This document shows, piece after piece, positions 54,864-64,000 of a stretch of DNA of 64,000 nucleotides. The DNA comes from a virus, in IMG/VR virus record IMGVR_UViG_3300021471_000006, positions 45,486 through 109,485 of that record. One strand, written 5' to 3'. Each line of letters starts with the position of its first letter. Position 1 is the stretch's first letter. The position numbers and the translations under genes are program-made. The notes below the pieces were generated by a model. The model worked only from the letters and a program-made list of their open reading frames with translations. It was not told the origin of the DNA and searched no databases.

Positions 54864-57380
54864 CTATGGATTATAATTAGGGTCTGCCTGCCAAATTGCT
54901 TTGATAGTCAAGTCCCCTGTAATAGTAGCACTTGTTTCAAAAGGTAAATAACCTTTATATCTAGCCTTAACTGTAACTGGTTGTGGATTTGTATAACTAA
55001 ACTGTTGAGTCGCCTTATACTTTCCACCATCTGAAACACTTGCATAACTATTCATAAGTGTGTCTCCTTCTGCTAAATCTCCACCAGCTGCTGCCTCTAT
55101 ATAACATCTTACATAAGCAGTGGGCTCGTCTCCACTTACAACACTACCAATTGTAAGAGTAACTGTAACTGGAGGAGTATAGGTTGTTCCATAATCATCT
55201 GTCATATAGTCTATACTTCCGCCGCCTCTATTTGCTAAAAACACGCCTTCATTTAAATTCACGTTTCTTTCTGTATAATAGCCTTCGGGACCAGAATATA
55301 TTAACTGAGACTGTTCATCTTCTCCCCATTCCAAAACATTAATATATGTTCCGGTTGGAGATGTACTAGACATTCTTGCAGCTAAATAATCGTAAGTAAT
55401 AGCCATTGACTTATTACGACAATCAACCCACCAAGAGTACGAACGTTCGGTATTATCTGTATAAACTCCAGACCATGTAAACTCTGGATTAATAAGTGTT
55501 TCTCCATTACTAAATGTACTTGCGTTTCTATTCTTTAAAAATATTTTTCCATCACTTGCATCTCCTTCTTCAAAACTAACTACCACTCCCTCCGCTTTCG
55601 ATGTTGTACCTCTTACCGTACTTCCAATACTTAAAGTTCCACTTCCAGTACCAAATTCAATTAACGTCGCTGGATTTGTTTCTTTCCAAGTAATAATACC
55701 GCTTCCATTACTATATGCTGTATTCCAATCTGTTTGGGTAATTGCAGAATCTGGAACTAGTGTAATAGTAGATACTATACCGGCATTCACCGTTTGTGCA
55801 GCAACATATGGTGAATAAGTATATTTATAAACTTTAAGAGCAAAATCTCCATAAGCAGTTACTAATAATGAACCGCCAACATCACTGCTTGTATATTCTC
55901 TAGCTAATATGTTTGAACTTGCTACTCCACTTGAGTCAGTACTCTGTCTATTTGCACTTGGTAAATTTTGTCCAGTTGAGCCTTCATAAATATATGTTTG
56001 CGCAGTTCCTATGGCTGTTCCATCAGATTGCTGAACTGTTAAATCTAGCGAGTATTTCTCATTAACTATATTTCCACTAGTTCCTACAAAATTTAATTCT
56101 GTTGTTCCAGTGGGGTCTATAGTCCACGACGGATTAACAACATTCCATGTCTCATTATCTTCTAATGTAATATATGGAGTTGTAAAGTTATTAAAATTAT
56201 AATCTTTAAGTTCTATAGCCGCAGTTCCAGTACTACTTGACTGAAATCCTGGACCTTGAATAATATTCCATTCAGATGAATCCATATTAGCCATATCTTT
56301 AATGTCTATAGATTTAACACTATCTTTAGCAAAAGTAACTTGATTTCTTAAATAAAGAGGCGCATATGAACTGTCATCAACATCTAGTTCTACATAATTC
56401 ATATCGTTAAAAGTGCAATCAACTATTTTACAAGCAGTGCCAAGGACAGCAGCGCCCCCAATAACTGCTGCACTCCCCGCCGATAATGTAACTGAATATA
56501 AGTTAAAAACATCAATATCTTTATCTGAAACTTCCAATGTCCACGGTTTTCCAATGCTCTTTATAATGGATGGATTGGAGCCCAAAGTATTAGACCCGGT
56601 ACCAACACTATCTCCAAGTTGGAAACTTGTAGTTCCTGCTGAAGAGCCCACAACACTAATCTTATAATGAGTACTTGACACTTTCATGTCATCAAATATT
56701 ACAATTTGGTCTTTATCTTCAAAAAATAAATTATCATTTCCAGTAGTTCCAAACTGTACAGGTCCCACAAGAAAATAACTTCCTCCTCTTTTTCTAATAA
56801 AACCCGCTACAACTGCATCATCTGCTGTAACCAATGCATCAAAATCATCTGGAGCACCAAGTGTGCCGCCAGTAACAGTCATTGGGTCATTTCCATATCT
56901 AATATAATCTACATAACAGTTGTCTGCAAGCTTGCTTTTTGCCGTACATTTAAAACCTACTCCAATATTTGTAATTGAAGATAAATTTGCATTTGTTCCA
57001 TTGTTTGAATCTGGAGCCGCGCCCGTATGAATGGAAAAACACTGCCAGCCGCCCTTGTATGTATCACTTCCTCCCACATACCAATAGCTTTCATTTCCAG
57101 AATTATCTCTGAGACATATTTGCATACCACCAGCAGCTCTAGTATCCAATGTTGGAGCTGTCATAACCATCAACCAAGCGTATATGGCAGTATTACTGAG
57201 ATTTGTAGCAGTTTGTGATGCACCAAATACTCTTAAAGTCTCTATATCAACATCAAAGGCAATTGAGCCAGAGCCTTCTACATAAAAGTCTGTATCAACA
57301 CCAAGTGTTGCATCACCAGTCCAATTATCTGTTTCACAGTAATCCCATACAGTTGTTTTATCTAATGCTGTCAGTGCCAT
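54864..57380 (-). CDS. Large tail/fibre protein with lectin-like N-terminus
   Basis: 838 residues. The first 180 look like a jelly-roll lectin-type domain (WTGDATLGVDTDFYVEGSGSIAFDVD... YAWLMVMTAP), followed by strand repeats and a C-terminal third shared with the 805-residue protein (SGTLSIGSTVRGTTSKAEGVVVSFEEG; KARYKGYLPFETSATI). The lectin-like part suggests glycan binding on the host surface. Confidence 0.6.
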   Translation of the reverse strand: MALTALDKTTVWDYCETDNWTGDATLGVDTDFYVEGSGSIAFDVDIETLRVFGASQTATNLSNTAIYAWLMVMTAPTLDTRAAGGMQICLRDNSGNESYWYVGGSDTYKGGWQCFSIHTGAAPDSNNGTNANLSSITNIGVGFKCTAKSKLADNCYVDYIRYGNDPMTVTGGTLGAPDDFDALVTADDAVVAGFIRKRGGSYFLVGPVQFGTTGNDNLFFEDKDQIVIFDDMKVSSTHYKISVVGSSAGTTSFQLGDSVGTGSNTLGSNPSIIKSIGKPWTLEVSDKDIDVFNLYSVTLSAGSAAVIGGAAVLGTACKIVDCTFNDMNYVELDVDDSSYAPLYLRNQVTFAKDSVKSIDIKDMANMDSSEWNIIQGPGFQSSSTGTAAIELKDYNFNNFTTPYITLEDNETWNVVNPSWTIDPTGTTELNFVGTSGNIVNEKYSLDLTVQQSDGTAIGTAQTYIYEGSTGQNLPSANRQSTDSSGVASSNILAREYTSSDVGGSLLVTAYGDFALKVYKYTYSPYVAAQTVNAGIVSTITLVPDSAITQTDWNTAYSNGSGIITWKETNPATLIEFGTGSGTLSIGSTVRGTTSKAEGVVVSFEEGDASDGKIFLKNRNASTFSNGETLINPEFTWSGVYTDNTERSYSWWVDCRNKSMAITYDYLAARMSSTSPTGTYINVLEWGEDEQSQLIYSGPEGYYTERNVNLNEGVFLANRGGGSIDYMTDDYGTTYTPPVTVTLTIGSVVSGDEPTAYVRCYIEAAAGGDLAEGDTLMNSYASVSDGGKYKATQQFSYTNPQPVTVKARYKGYLPFETSATITGDLTIKAIWQADPNYNP

Positions 57381-57852
57381 ATTTTGTAAACCTATCGTAT
57401 AATATTATAGGGACCACTAAAACGTCCCACAATAAACCTTTTCTAGTTGTTGGAATATATACGTATTCACATTTTTTCAAGTTGTCAGTCTTTAAGTCTG
57501 TATAGTTGGGTCCTATAACATAAAAAACATTGTCTTTAGGATGTTTAAAATCTTTGAGTTTTGTCTTTTTAAAGTTCTTAGGAATGTTATGCTCTTGCAT
57601 CAATATAACAAATTTGTAATTCTCGTATTTTTTCATAACCTCTTCCAAAGAATTAAACTTTTGGAAATTGATTTCGGCGTCCCCATAATATGGGTCAGTA
57701 TTATCTAAATCTATAAGTATAAAATTTTTTACATTGAAAGACTTGAGTGCATAAGACCACATTCTTAGAATGTGCTTTTGAGCATATCCCGAAATCTTAT
57801 CATTCTTATAAATCCAATCTGGGTTTTCCCAATGTCCGACTACTCCTATCAT
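57358..57852 (-). CDS. Possible SPOUT-like protein
   Basis: 164 residues. Alternating strands and helices, and the late segment VFYVIGPNYTDL...EYVYIPTTRKGLLWDVLVVPIILYDRF is similar to the knotted C-terminal part of SPOUT RNA methyltransferases (IGPEG...IPM...LNV). It is an odd find in a structural block; the assignment is tentative. Confidence 0.4.
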   Translation of the reverse strand: MIGVVGHWENPDWIYKNDKISGYAQKHILRMWSYALKSFNVKNFILIDLDNTDPYYGDAEINFQKFNSLEEVMKKYENYKFVILMQEHNIPKNFKKTKLKDFKHPKDNVFYVIGPNYTDLKTDNLKKCEYVYIPTTRKGLLWDVLVVPIILYDRFTKYGTDSIR

Positions 57853-58052
57853 AGTTCCACCTCTGGATTCTCTTTTTTAAAATCTTCAAGAGGTATCCAT
57901 TTCTTCCAGTTCCAGTTTTTCCCTATTACCATAATTTCTACATATTCTTCGTCTACTATGTTTCCATAAATATCTGGAACTTGATGAATTATTTCTTTAA
58001 CATATTCTACCTTTCTTTCTTTTCCATCATCATTTATTTTCAATCTTCTCAC
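57849..58052 (-). CDS. Small unknown protein (67 aa)
   Basis: Overlaps the gene downstream of it by four bases. Charged, with strands and a WNWKKWIPLEDFKKENPE end. Unknown; part of the structural operon. Confidence 0.5.
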   Translation of the reverse strand: MRRLKINDDGKERKVEYVKEIIHQVPDIYGNIVDEEYVEIMVIGKNWNWKKWIPLEDFKKENPEVEL

Positions 58053-58054
58053 CT

Positions 58055-58381
58055 CTAATTTAGCACTGCGTCTACAGTGAATGATTTATACAACGAATAT
58101 GAAAGAGAAGTTCTATTGTCCCATATATTGTTGTATTTAGTGTCTCCATCGGCAAATACTACTGAAATTAAGTTGCCATCTGAATCATAAAAATATTTTC
58201 TAATTTGCCATACAGCCTCTGAAGTAGCTGAGCCCGCCACAGCAATTCCATAATATTCTAAATCTCCATCTGAATTGTAAGCAAATCTGGACGTATACTT
58301 AGCAGTAGCAGTATTTATACTACCATCTGCATTGACACCCATTTTATTCGACGGGTTGTTCCTATCTTCAATTTGAGCCAT
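58055..58381 (-). CDS. Small virion-like protein (108 aa)
   Basis: Gly/Ser/Asp-rich with short strands (YTSRFAYNSDGDLEYYGIAVAG... QIRKYFYDSDGNLISVVFADG). Phrases of this kind occur in phage tail-tip and fibre-associated proteins. Confidence 0.5.
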   Translation of the reverse strand: MAQIEDRNNPSNKMGVNADGSINTATAKYTSRFAYNSDGDLEYYGIAVAGSATSEAVWQIRKYFYDSDGNLISVVFADGDTKYNNIWDNRTSLSYSLYKSFTVDAVLN

Positions 58382-58727
58382 CTTGCTCTATTCCTTCTTT
58401 CTGTATGTCTACATTGGCCTTCTCATCACTCATTCTAATAGCCGGTAAAGGCGGGTTTATTGAAGTTGGCACCACTATTGTAGAGATATTTGTTGGCTCT
58501 GGTAATCTAAATGTCAATTGGATTGCTCCAATAAACGCTATATCGTCAAAGAATCTTTCTAAATTCTCTATCTGGTCTCTAAAAACAGTTGTCTTTACTA
58601 TGAGACCTTCTGATAAAAAATGTAGTTCCAGATAATTTTCTCCTTCATAGTAGTATATTCTTTTCTTGTTTTCTCTAGCCAACTTTAAAAAGTCGCTATA
58701 GTGTATTCCAATTATATTTCCTGCCAT
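58368..58727 (-). CDS. Unknown structural-block protein (119 aa)
   Basis: Strand-helix protein (YSDFLKLARENKKRIYYYEGENYLELHFLSEGLIVKTTVF) with a Pro-rich later part. It overlaps the next gene by 14 bases. No family recognised. Confidence 0.5.
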   Translation of the reverse strand: MAGNIIGIHYSDFLKLARENKKRIYYYEGENYLELHFLSEGLIVKTTVFRDQIENLERFFDDIAFIGAIQLTFRLPEPTNISTIVVPTSINPPLPAIRMSDEKANVDIQKEGIEQDGSN

Positions 58728-58739
58728 TTTATTCTACCA

Positions 58740-59078
58740 CTATTTTCTCCCGAATGCTGTAAGTACTGTCTCTTTCCCGTAAACAATTATTGAACTCCAT
58801 TTACGTAGCAAGTAAATTAAACCAGTAGATACCATAAAATCATACACATACGGAGCGTCATATCCAGTTCCATATTGTGCAAGACCACTTATGACACCAG
58901 CAGCTACTGCTACCAATAGTGTTGCTCCCATTTTTTTCCAATCAAAAGGAGCATCTGCATCTTCTTTTCTTTTCTCAACCCAGTACTTCCAATAGCCTGA
59001 AAGTGTATAGGCCAGACCACTAACTACAGACCTTCCTATTGTTTGTAATACGGGAACTAAAGCGTTCCAGTCTACCAT
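58740..59078 (-). CDS. Membrane protein, holin-like (112 aa)
   Basis: Two to three membrane helices (GATLLVAVAAGVISGLAQYG; FMVSTGLIYLLRKWSSIIVYG) and a charged middle. Size, topology and place next to a XhlA-like gene suggest a holin-type protein for release. Confidence 0.5.
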   Translation of the reverse strand: MVDWNALVPVLQTIGRSVVSGLAYTLSGYWKYWVEKRKEDADAPFDWKKMGATLLVAVAAGVISGLAQYGTGYDAPYVYDFMVSTGLIYLLRKWSSIIVYGKETVLTAFGRK

Positions 59079-59093
59079 TTTATTTCAACCTCC

Positions 59094-59405
59094 TTATCCA
59101 AAAAATTTTTTAAAATATGATATTACACCTATGAAACCACCAATGAAACCAGATACAAAACCTATAAGTCCAGACTTTACCTCAACTTTAGTAACTCTAT
59201 TTTCCATTTCTTTAACATAATTATAATTTAACTTGATTTGCTTCTCTATTAAGTTCTTGACTTCATCTAACTTTTTATAGTTTTGCTCAACTTTTTTTTC
59301 AACTGAAGCTATATAGCTTTCCTGGTCTTCCAGTTTAGCTCTAGTCCATCCCCAACGTTCCGCTTGAGTGGCTTTCCACGTGCCATTATTGTTGTTATTT
59401 GACAT
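59094..59405 (-). CDS. XhlA-like coiled-coil membrane protein (103 aa)
   Basis: The ATG at 59405 (MSNNNNNG) is preferred to 59417 because a promoter and GAGGGAT lie upstream. Polar start, coiled coil (YIASVEKKVEQNYKKLDEVKNLIEKQI), then a membrane helix at the end (LIGFVSGFIGGFIGVISYF). This is the layout of haemolysin XhlA, a holin partner. Confidence 0.55.
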   Translation of the reverse strand: MSNNNNNGTWKATQAERWGWTRAKLEDQESYIASVEKKVEQNYKKLDEVKNLIEKQIKLNYNYVKEMENRVTKVEVKSGLIGFVSGFIGGFIGVISYFKKFFG

Positions 59406-59455
59406 TCTATCCCTCAATTTACTTTTTTGTCTCCCTGTATATATTAAATATATTA

Positions 59456-59478
59456 ACTTCCTATATATAAATGTTTCT
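59456..59478 (-). promoter_or_regulatory. Class B-like promoter inside the structural block
   Basis: Read on the minus strand: GAAACATTTATATATAGG, then GGAAGTTAA 11 bases from the TATA start. It would drive the holin-like and fibre genes that follow towards 51063. Confidence 0.6.
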
Positions 59479-61072
59479 ATTTAAATAACACACAAATAGC
59501 ACCAAATTCCGGTGATATGTCGTCTGAAGTTGCTAAATTAATTCTTACTCTTAATTTTTTTCCACTTGAACTAAATGTATGTAACGTTCCAGGAGTAACA
59601 GTCTCCCACGTATTACCATCATTGTTACTAACTTCATATGTACAGTTTGTGTAATTATTTGCATCAATTCTGAGTTCACATTTAGTTATATTTTCATCTG
59701 CTTGTCCATCTGTAACTGTAGACACAATTCTACTTTCACATACTCCACTTGCCTGTCCAGAAGACAGTCTTAATATGCCTTCACTCAATTCACAATTTGA
59801 AAGCACTAATAAAGAGCCTTCATCATCATCAAAATCAAAATTCAAGCTATTACTCATATTGTTTAAGTTATTATAAGGAGTAAGTGCTTTTTCAATATCG
59901 TAAGCATCCTGAAACAAATCAGAAACTCTGTCTGTTTTTTTAGATACATTTACGGTTGTAAAACTTCCGCTATTTCTCCCATATTCTGTAGTAAAACTTG
60001 AAATCTTATAGTTTCCATCAATATCACAGTACGGAACTGTAATTCTAATAACTTCTCCGGGATTGAGAGTAGACAATACCAGTGAAGTTAATCTGCCTTT
60101 TTGTGTTGAAGTAGAGCTCTGTGATAATTCTGAAAGAGCCCTATTTGTTAACTCACTTACTTCACTAAGCGAGCTATCTGTGATTACCTTTGTTTTAATC
60201 CAAAAATTTGCTTGCGATGTGGCGTCCTCTTTGGTTTTTATTCTAATAATATTATTATTGTTCTGTCCATAGACTATTATTTTATTCTTTACTTCATTAT
60301 TATTATAGCCGAACTCACCCACAGTACTGAGATTTTCTCCATAAGATATATATTCGTCTGAATTTATTATACTTTCTTCCTCAAATACTCTGATTAACCA
60401 ATCATTTCCATCATAATGTATGTAAAAATCTAATCCTGCCTGTTTACAAATATCTCTCATAATTTCAAGATAACTTCTATTCTGATATGCCTGAGTTATA
60501 GTTGTGTCAACATCTCCTACAGTGATTGTGTTAGCTGGGTCCCATTTTAGTCCTGTTCCATAAAGTATTCCGTCATCCCAATTTCCTTGTGAATCTATAA
60601 GAGTGCCCCCAGAACTGCTTCCTTTTAGCGCATATATTGCGTTTTTATTTGAAAACTGAATTATAGTGACATCGTCAGCTATTTCTGGATAATCTCTTCC
60701 ATCAAGATACACTACCCAGCCTTCTGCAAATGTAAGTCCATATGTTACATTATCAACCTTTCCTCTAAATACTCTGGTAGTAGCATCTGTGAAATCTAAA
60801 AAAATATCTACTATTTCCCCTCCATTGAACTTTCTAAGAAACTGCCCATCTAAATTTGATAAAGTAATTCTAAAACTACCTAAACTATCTGTAGCAGTTC
60901 TTGTAAACTGTGCTGATAATGTTCGTGCTTCGTCTACTGCTCCACTATATGAGTTTAAAACAGTATGTGTCGTATTTAAATCGTCTATAATCTGTATTTT
61001 CCATAGAGGTTCATATCTAGATAAGGGAATAAATATTCCGCCTCTGCTAACAAATGTTGTTGGTCGTGGCAT
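59477..61072 (-). CDS. Baseplate hub-like tail protein
   Basis: 531 residues. The order of domains (WKIQIIDDLNTTHTVLNSYS; AQFTRTATDSLGSFRITLSNLDGQFLRKFNGGEIVDIFLDF; YLEIMRDICKQAGLDFYIHYDGNDWLIRVFEE; NPGEVIRITVPYCDIDGNYKISSFTTEYG) is typical of phage hub proteins of the gpD/gp27 type. The last 100 residues are a strand-rich extra domain with GxxTWETVTPGTLHTF-like sequence that may bind glycans. Confidence 0.65.
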   Translation of the reverse strand: MPRPTTFVSRGGIFIPLSRYEPLWKIQIIDDLNTTHTVLNSYSGAVDEARTLSAQFTRTATDSLGSFRITLSNLDGQFLRKFNGGEIVDIFLDFTDATTRVFRGKVDNVTYGLTFAEGWVVYLDGRDYPEIADDVTIIQFSNKNAIYALKGSSSGGTLIDSQGNWDDGILYGTGLKWDPANTITVGDVDTTITQAYQNRSYLEIMRDICKQAGLDFYIHYDGNDWLIRVFEEESIINSDEYISYGENLSTVGEFGYNNNEVKNKIIVYGQNNNNIIRIKTKEDATSQANFWIKTKVITDSSLSEVSELTNRALSELSQSSTSTQKGRLTSLVLSTLNPGEVIRITVPYCDIDGNYKISSFTTEYGRNSGSFTTVNVSKKTDRVSDLFQDAYDIEKALTPYNNLNNMSNSLNFDFDDDEGSLLVLSNCELSEGILRLSSGQASGVCESRIVSTVTDGQADENITKCELRIDANNYTNCTYEVSNNDGNTWETVTPGTLHTFSSSGKKLRVRINLATSDDISPEFGAICVLFK

Positions 61073-61074
61073 TT

Positions 61075-64000
61075 TTAACTACAATAGTCGCTCGTATTCA
61101 CACAATCTGTACATAATGAACTTATTAAAAATACTGGCTCATAATAAGCTAAACTGCTGGGGTCACACGAAGTTAAATTTACAAACCAATAAAGTTCTAT
61201 TTGTTCATCTCTAAATAACTGGTCTTCTATCTCAGTACAAGTATCTGATACACTAACTCTACTAGGAACATACGGAATGTTCCACCAAATTGCCTCCTCA
61301 TATAGTTTTCCAGAATGGGCATCGGAAGAACCATCATAAACTGTTTCCCACCCAGTAGAGTTTTTACAATACCAGGCTCCATAAGAGTTTGATACTGGAG
61401 TATTGGATATCTCTCTCAATTCTATTGGGTCTTGTGCAAAACAAGAACTTGAAATTGTCCAGTTGTTTCTGTCAGATGGATACCCCCCTCTTTTAACCTC
61501 CCATTTAGCTCCAGTAGCTCTAGACGGTTTACTATAGTTTAAATAAATATAGCTTGGGTTGCCACCAACTTCGTCCATAGAGTAAGTGCTCCAAATTCCA
61601 TCATAACCATTTGAACATGGATATGACCCATCGAAAGTTCCTGAACAGACAGTGCTGTTTGCATTCTCCTGATAAGTCCAGTCTACACTATCTGTCGAAT
61701 ATTTATCATATGCTATATTAAGACATGCCGGAACACTTGAATTCATTCTTATATTTATCTTTGCATTTTGATTAGGTCTTTGTAACATTGTAATAGTATG
61801 GAATGGTACTCCGGTTTTATTATCTTGACCAAATGGTTCTAAATTCTTTGAATTAACAGTTGTTGGAAAAATCCAAAAATCGTCAACATTGGGTGGTAAT
61901 GTTACATTGAATGGACTATATTTTGTATATATATATGTATTTACATTAGATGGAGTAATATTTATCTCTATTGTATCATTTCCATAGTGATTCAATTCCA
62001 TATTATCTATAGTCACACTTTGGTCACCAGTACCAGACCAAGATATGTTAATATCTATCTGGCAAGGATCCTTATCGCACTCGCTTGTAAATTTACTTAT
62101 ATTTAAATCTCGTTTATGGGCGTTAATGTTAAATGCTGTTATATTTATACTAAAATTTAATAATCCTGTAGAATCTGAATATATTCTAAAAGGCACCGGA
62201 CAGCTATCTACATAACTAAAATCACAATTATTATCTATATATATATTATATAGGCTCTTCCCAGTATCTTCATTGGTAGTGTTTTCAGATATGTCATATT
62301 TTCTCTCCGTATCAATTTGAGTATTATTAATCCAATCTAATATGCCATCATCTCCTATATCTATAGATATGTTGATAGGAAAAGAACTGGTAAAGCCTTT
62401 TATTATTGAAGTATTTATTATAGGAGTTATTTGCATATCACCAGTTTTAAGTCTCCATTTTAATTTTATTTTATTTCCAGTACTACTGAAATTATGCTGG
62501 TATTCGATATTATCATATATTATATTTTCCCAATTACTTCCATCGTCGGCACTAATATATGTGTCAGTTTCTCCATCTGTTCTATTGTCTAGTGTCACTT
62601 TAACTGTAACATTTGTAATTGTGTAGTTTGTCTCCAACAGTGTTTTGGTAATAGTGTCTTGCCACTCATCTGTTATAAATGCGTCAAATTCTACTTGTCC
62701 AGTTTCGTTGGGTTCAACTGTTCCGTGTAATATTACTTTAGCGTTGGGCTCAATACTATATCCGCCAGAAGAATATCCATATACATTTACATTAAGTACA
62801 ACAAATTTTGAACTATTAACATAATCTGCTCTATTTGTATCATTTATTTTAAAATTTGAGTTAAGCGAATCGCAGCTCTCATCATTATCTGTATTATCAT
62901 AACAAGAATCTATAATATCATATGTGTTGGTATTCCAATTATATACTGTTATATTTGAGTTAGCTATATCTCCGTCGTCATATATTTCAGCACTTACACG
63001 ATAGTTTATAGTCATATTTCTAGAGGAAGTTATATTAGGTATTTCCAAAGTATAGTATCCTTGGAATGTCTCTCCCGGGCTCATATCACCATATATACGT
63101 ATTCTTGTTTCACTATTAAAATCTTCATCAAAAGAATACCAAAAACGGTCCGTATATTTACCATCCGGTGCATCAGAATACAATGAATCAATATATACGC
63201 CAGGACATGTGGTAGTTTGTGAACAAAAGTCATACTTATGGAACCATGTAGTGGGCTCCATTTCTAGTACTTCTGATTGAACATTCCAATTTGACTCTGT
63301 GTTGTCAGAATCTTTATATAGAGTATTTGAAAAATCTATAGTAATATTGTCTTCTAATGTTTCACCAGACAGTGTAAGTGTAGTATAAAAATTAAAATCT
63401 TCCCCAATAGGGAAATTTACATATCTTAAAACTGAGGAGTCTTGTGTATAATACGGCAATTTCTCTGAAAATAAGCCGTTAGACAGTCTCTTCAATTTTA
63501 ATTCGTTGTTTCCCAAAAAACCAGGTAACATATAATCTATCACACCATCGTTTCCCACATCTAAAGTTACATTTTCTGGTTCGTTTTCTCCAGAAAGGGT
63601 TAAAGACATATTAATAAACTTCGAATAGTTGCTAGCTTCTATTGAAACAATTGACCCCTTGGAAGTAATAGTTTTGTTGTCAGTCAAATCATTAAATTTC
63701 CAGATAAATGGTATTACGCTAAAATTATAATAAAACGGTGCATTGGCACAATAATAGTTTTTCTTGTTATTAATGTCAAGACAAGTATATGTTGTTCCAT
63801 TTACATAAAGTTCTGCATTTGTCTCTACTTCGTATGTTCTGTTTTCAGATAAATTGTTTAAAAAGATTGTGGACAGATATTTCTCGTCTAATGTATATAT
63901 TGTATAACTAGTAATTTCAGGACTTATTCCTCCCGTATCATTAATTCGAATTTTATAATATAAGGGACTTCCACTTAAATTAACTACATTTGTCCCGTCT
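61075..64000 (-). CDS. Large sequon-rich surface protein (5' end cut off)
   Basis: The frame stays open to the right edge of the window, so the start is outside; at least 974 residues are visible. The upstream part has a fibronectin III-like segment (GISPEITSYTIYTLDEKYLSTIFLNNLSENRTYEV), then repeated units with DVGNDGVIDYMLPG-type loops (at least three), a Cys-rich C-terminal domain with about 20 Cys, and a very large number of N-x-S/T sites. Similar units are known from archaeal surface proteins. It lies next to the baseplate hub and is likely a glycosylated, disulfide-bonded tail or spike protein. Confidence 0.6.
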   Translation of the reverse strand, partial: DGTNVVNLSGSPLYYKIRINDTGGISPEITSYTIYTLDEKYLSTIFLNNLSENRTYEVETNAELYVNGTTYTCLDINNKKNYYCANAPFYYNFSVIPFIWKFNDLTDNKTITSKGSIVSIEASNYSKFINMSLTLSGENEPENVTLDVGNDGVIDYMLPGFLGNNELKLKRLSNGLFSEKLPYYTQDSSVLRYVNFPIGEDFNFYTTLTLSGETLEDNITIDFSNTLYKDSDNTESNWNVQSEVLEMEPTTWFHKYDFCSQTTTCPGVYIDSLYSDAPDGKYTDRFWYSFDEDFNSETRIRIYGDMSPGETFQGYYTLEIPNITSSRNMTINYRVSAEIYDDGDIANSNITVYNWNTNTYDIIDSCYDNTDNDESCDSLNSNFKINDTNRADYVNSSKFVVLNVNVYGYSSGGYSIEPNAKVILHGTVEPNETGQVEFDAFITDEWQDTITKTLLETNYTITNVTVKVTLDNRTDGETDTYISADDGSNWENIIYDNIEYQHNFSSTGNKIKLKWRLKTGDMQITPIINTSIIKGFTSSFPINISIDIGDDGILDWINNTQIDTERKYDISENTTNEDTGKSLYNIYIDNNCDFSYVDSCPVPFRIYSDSTGLLNFSINITAFNINAHKRDLNISKFTSECDKDPCQIDINISWSGTGDQSVTIDNMELNHYGNDTIEINITPSNVNTYIYTKYSPFNVTLPPNVDDFWIFPTTVNSKNLEPFGQDNKTGVPFHTITMLQRPNQNAKINIRMNSSVPACLNIAYDKYSTDSVDWTYQENANSTVCSGTFDGSYPCSNGYDGIWSTYSMDEVGGNPSYIYLNYSKPSRATGAKWEVKRGGYPSDRNNWTISSSCFAQDPIELREISNTPVSNSYGAWYCKNSTGWETVYDGSSDAHSGKLYEEAIWWNIPYVPSRVSVSDTCTEIEDQLFRDEQIELYWFVNLTSCDPSSLAYYEPVFLISSLCTDCVNTSDYCS

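Overview
The window reads as part of the genome of an AT-rich tailed virus of an archaeon, or a very similar provirus. The archaeal signs are TATA boxes with BRE-like CGAAA upstream elements, Shine-Dalgarno sites of the GGTGA/GGAGG type with many TTG and GTG starts, and a full archaeal replication set: RadA, PCNA, RFC small subunit, family B DNA polymerase, primase and calcineurin-type phosphoesterases. The viral signs are very dense packing of tiny genes with ATGA stop/start overlaps, HNH and intein elements, viral tRNA genes, and a minus-strand block of tail, baseplate and fibre-like proteins. No terminase, portal or capsid gene is visible, so the head module must lie outside. The host cannot be named; an S-layer-like protein and B12-dependent nucleotide reduction would fit an anaerobic euryarchaeal or DPANN-type host (inference).

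Layout. 1-8 kb: a loose region of short operons separated by GC-rich non-coding stretches that carry a dispersed repeat, with a metallopeptidase-like gene, a PD-(D/E)XK nuclease, an acetyltransferase and a RadC-like JAB protein. 8.2-13.8 kb: an operon of about 24 tiny genes, many of them SH3/KOW-like or zinc-binding proteins ending in the same short W-containing tail, plus a TOTE-type AEP primase-like protein. 13.9-19.2 kb: a probable ubiquitin-like conjugation cassette: a beta-grasp protein, an E2-like protein, a JAB/JAMM peptidase and a ThiF/E1-like protein, preceded by a protein that shares the N-terminal helical domain of the beta-grasp protein. 19.2-30 kb: more zinc-ribbon and tail-motif proteins, a RecB/Cas4-like nuclease, two tRNA-type genes, a phosphoesterase, a transglutaminase-like protein, a SWIM finger and an HNH endonuclease.

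30-48.2 kb: DNA metabolism. It holds a cob(I)alamin adenosyltransferase and a B12-dependent ribonucleotide reductase (interrupted by an intein), which together could make and use adenosylcobalamin for dNTP supply, then the replisome parts, a COG2401-type ABC-ATPase/acetyltransferase fusion, two winged-helix/phosphoesterase fusions and a resolvase-like nuclease. 48.4-50.9 kb: a large acidic membrane-anchored S-layer-like protein and small genes. 51-64 kb: minus-strand tail and fibre genes, with holin-like membrane proteins and a large sequon-rich protein cut off by the window edge.

The points most worth attention are the ubiquitin-like cassette, the modular tail motif shared by about 16 unrelated small proteins, two promoter classes with distinct downstream elements, and the dispersed CAGARTGACGCCGG repeat.
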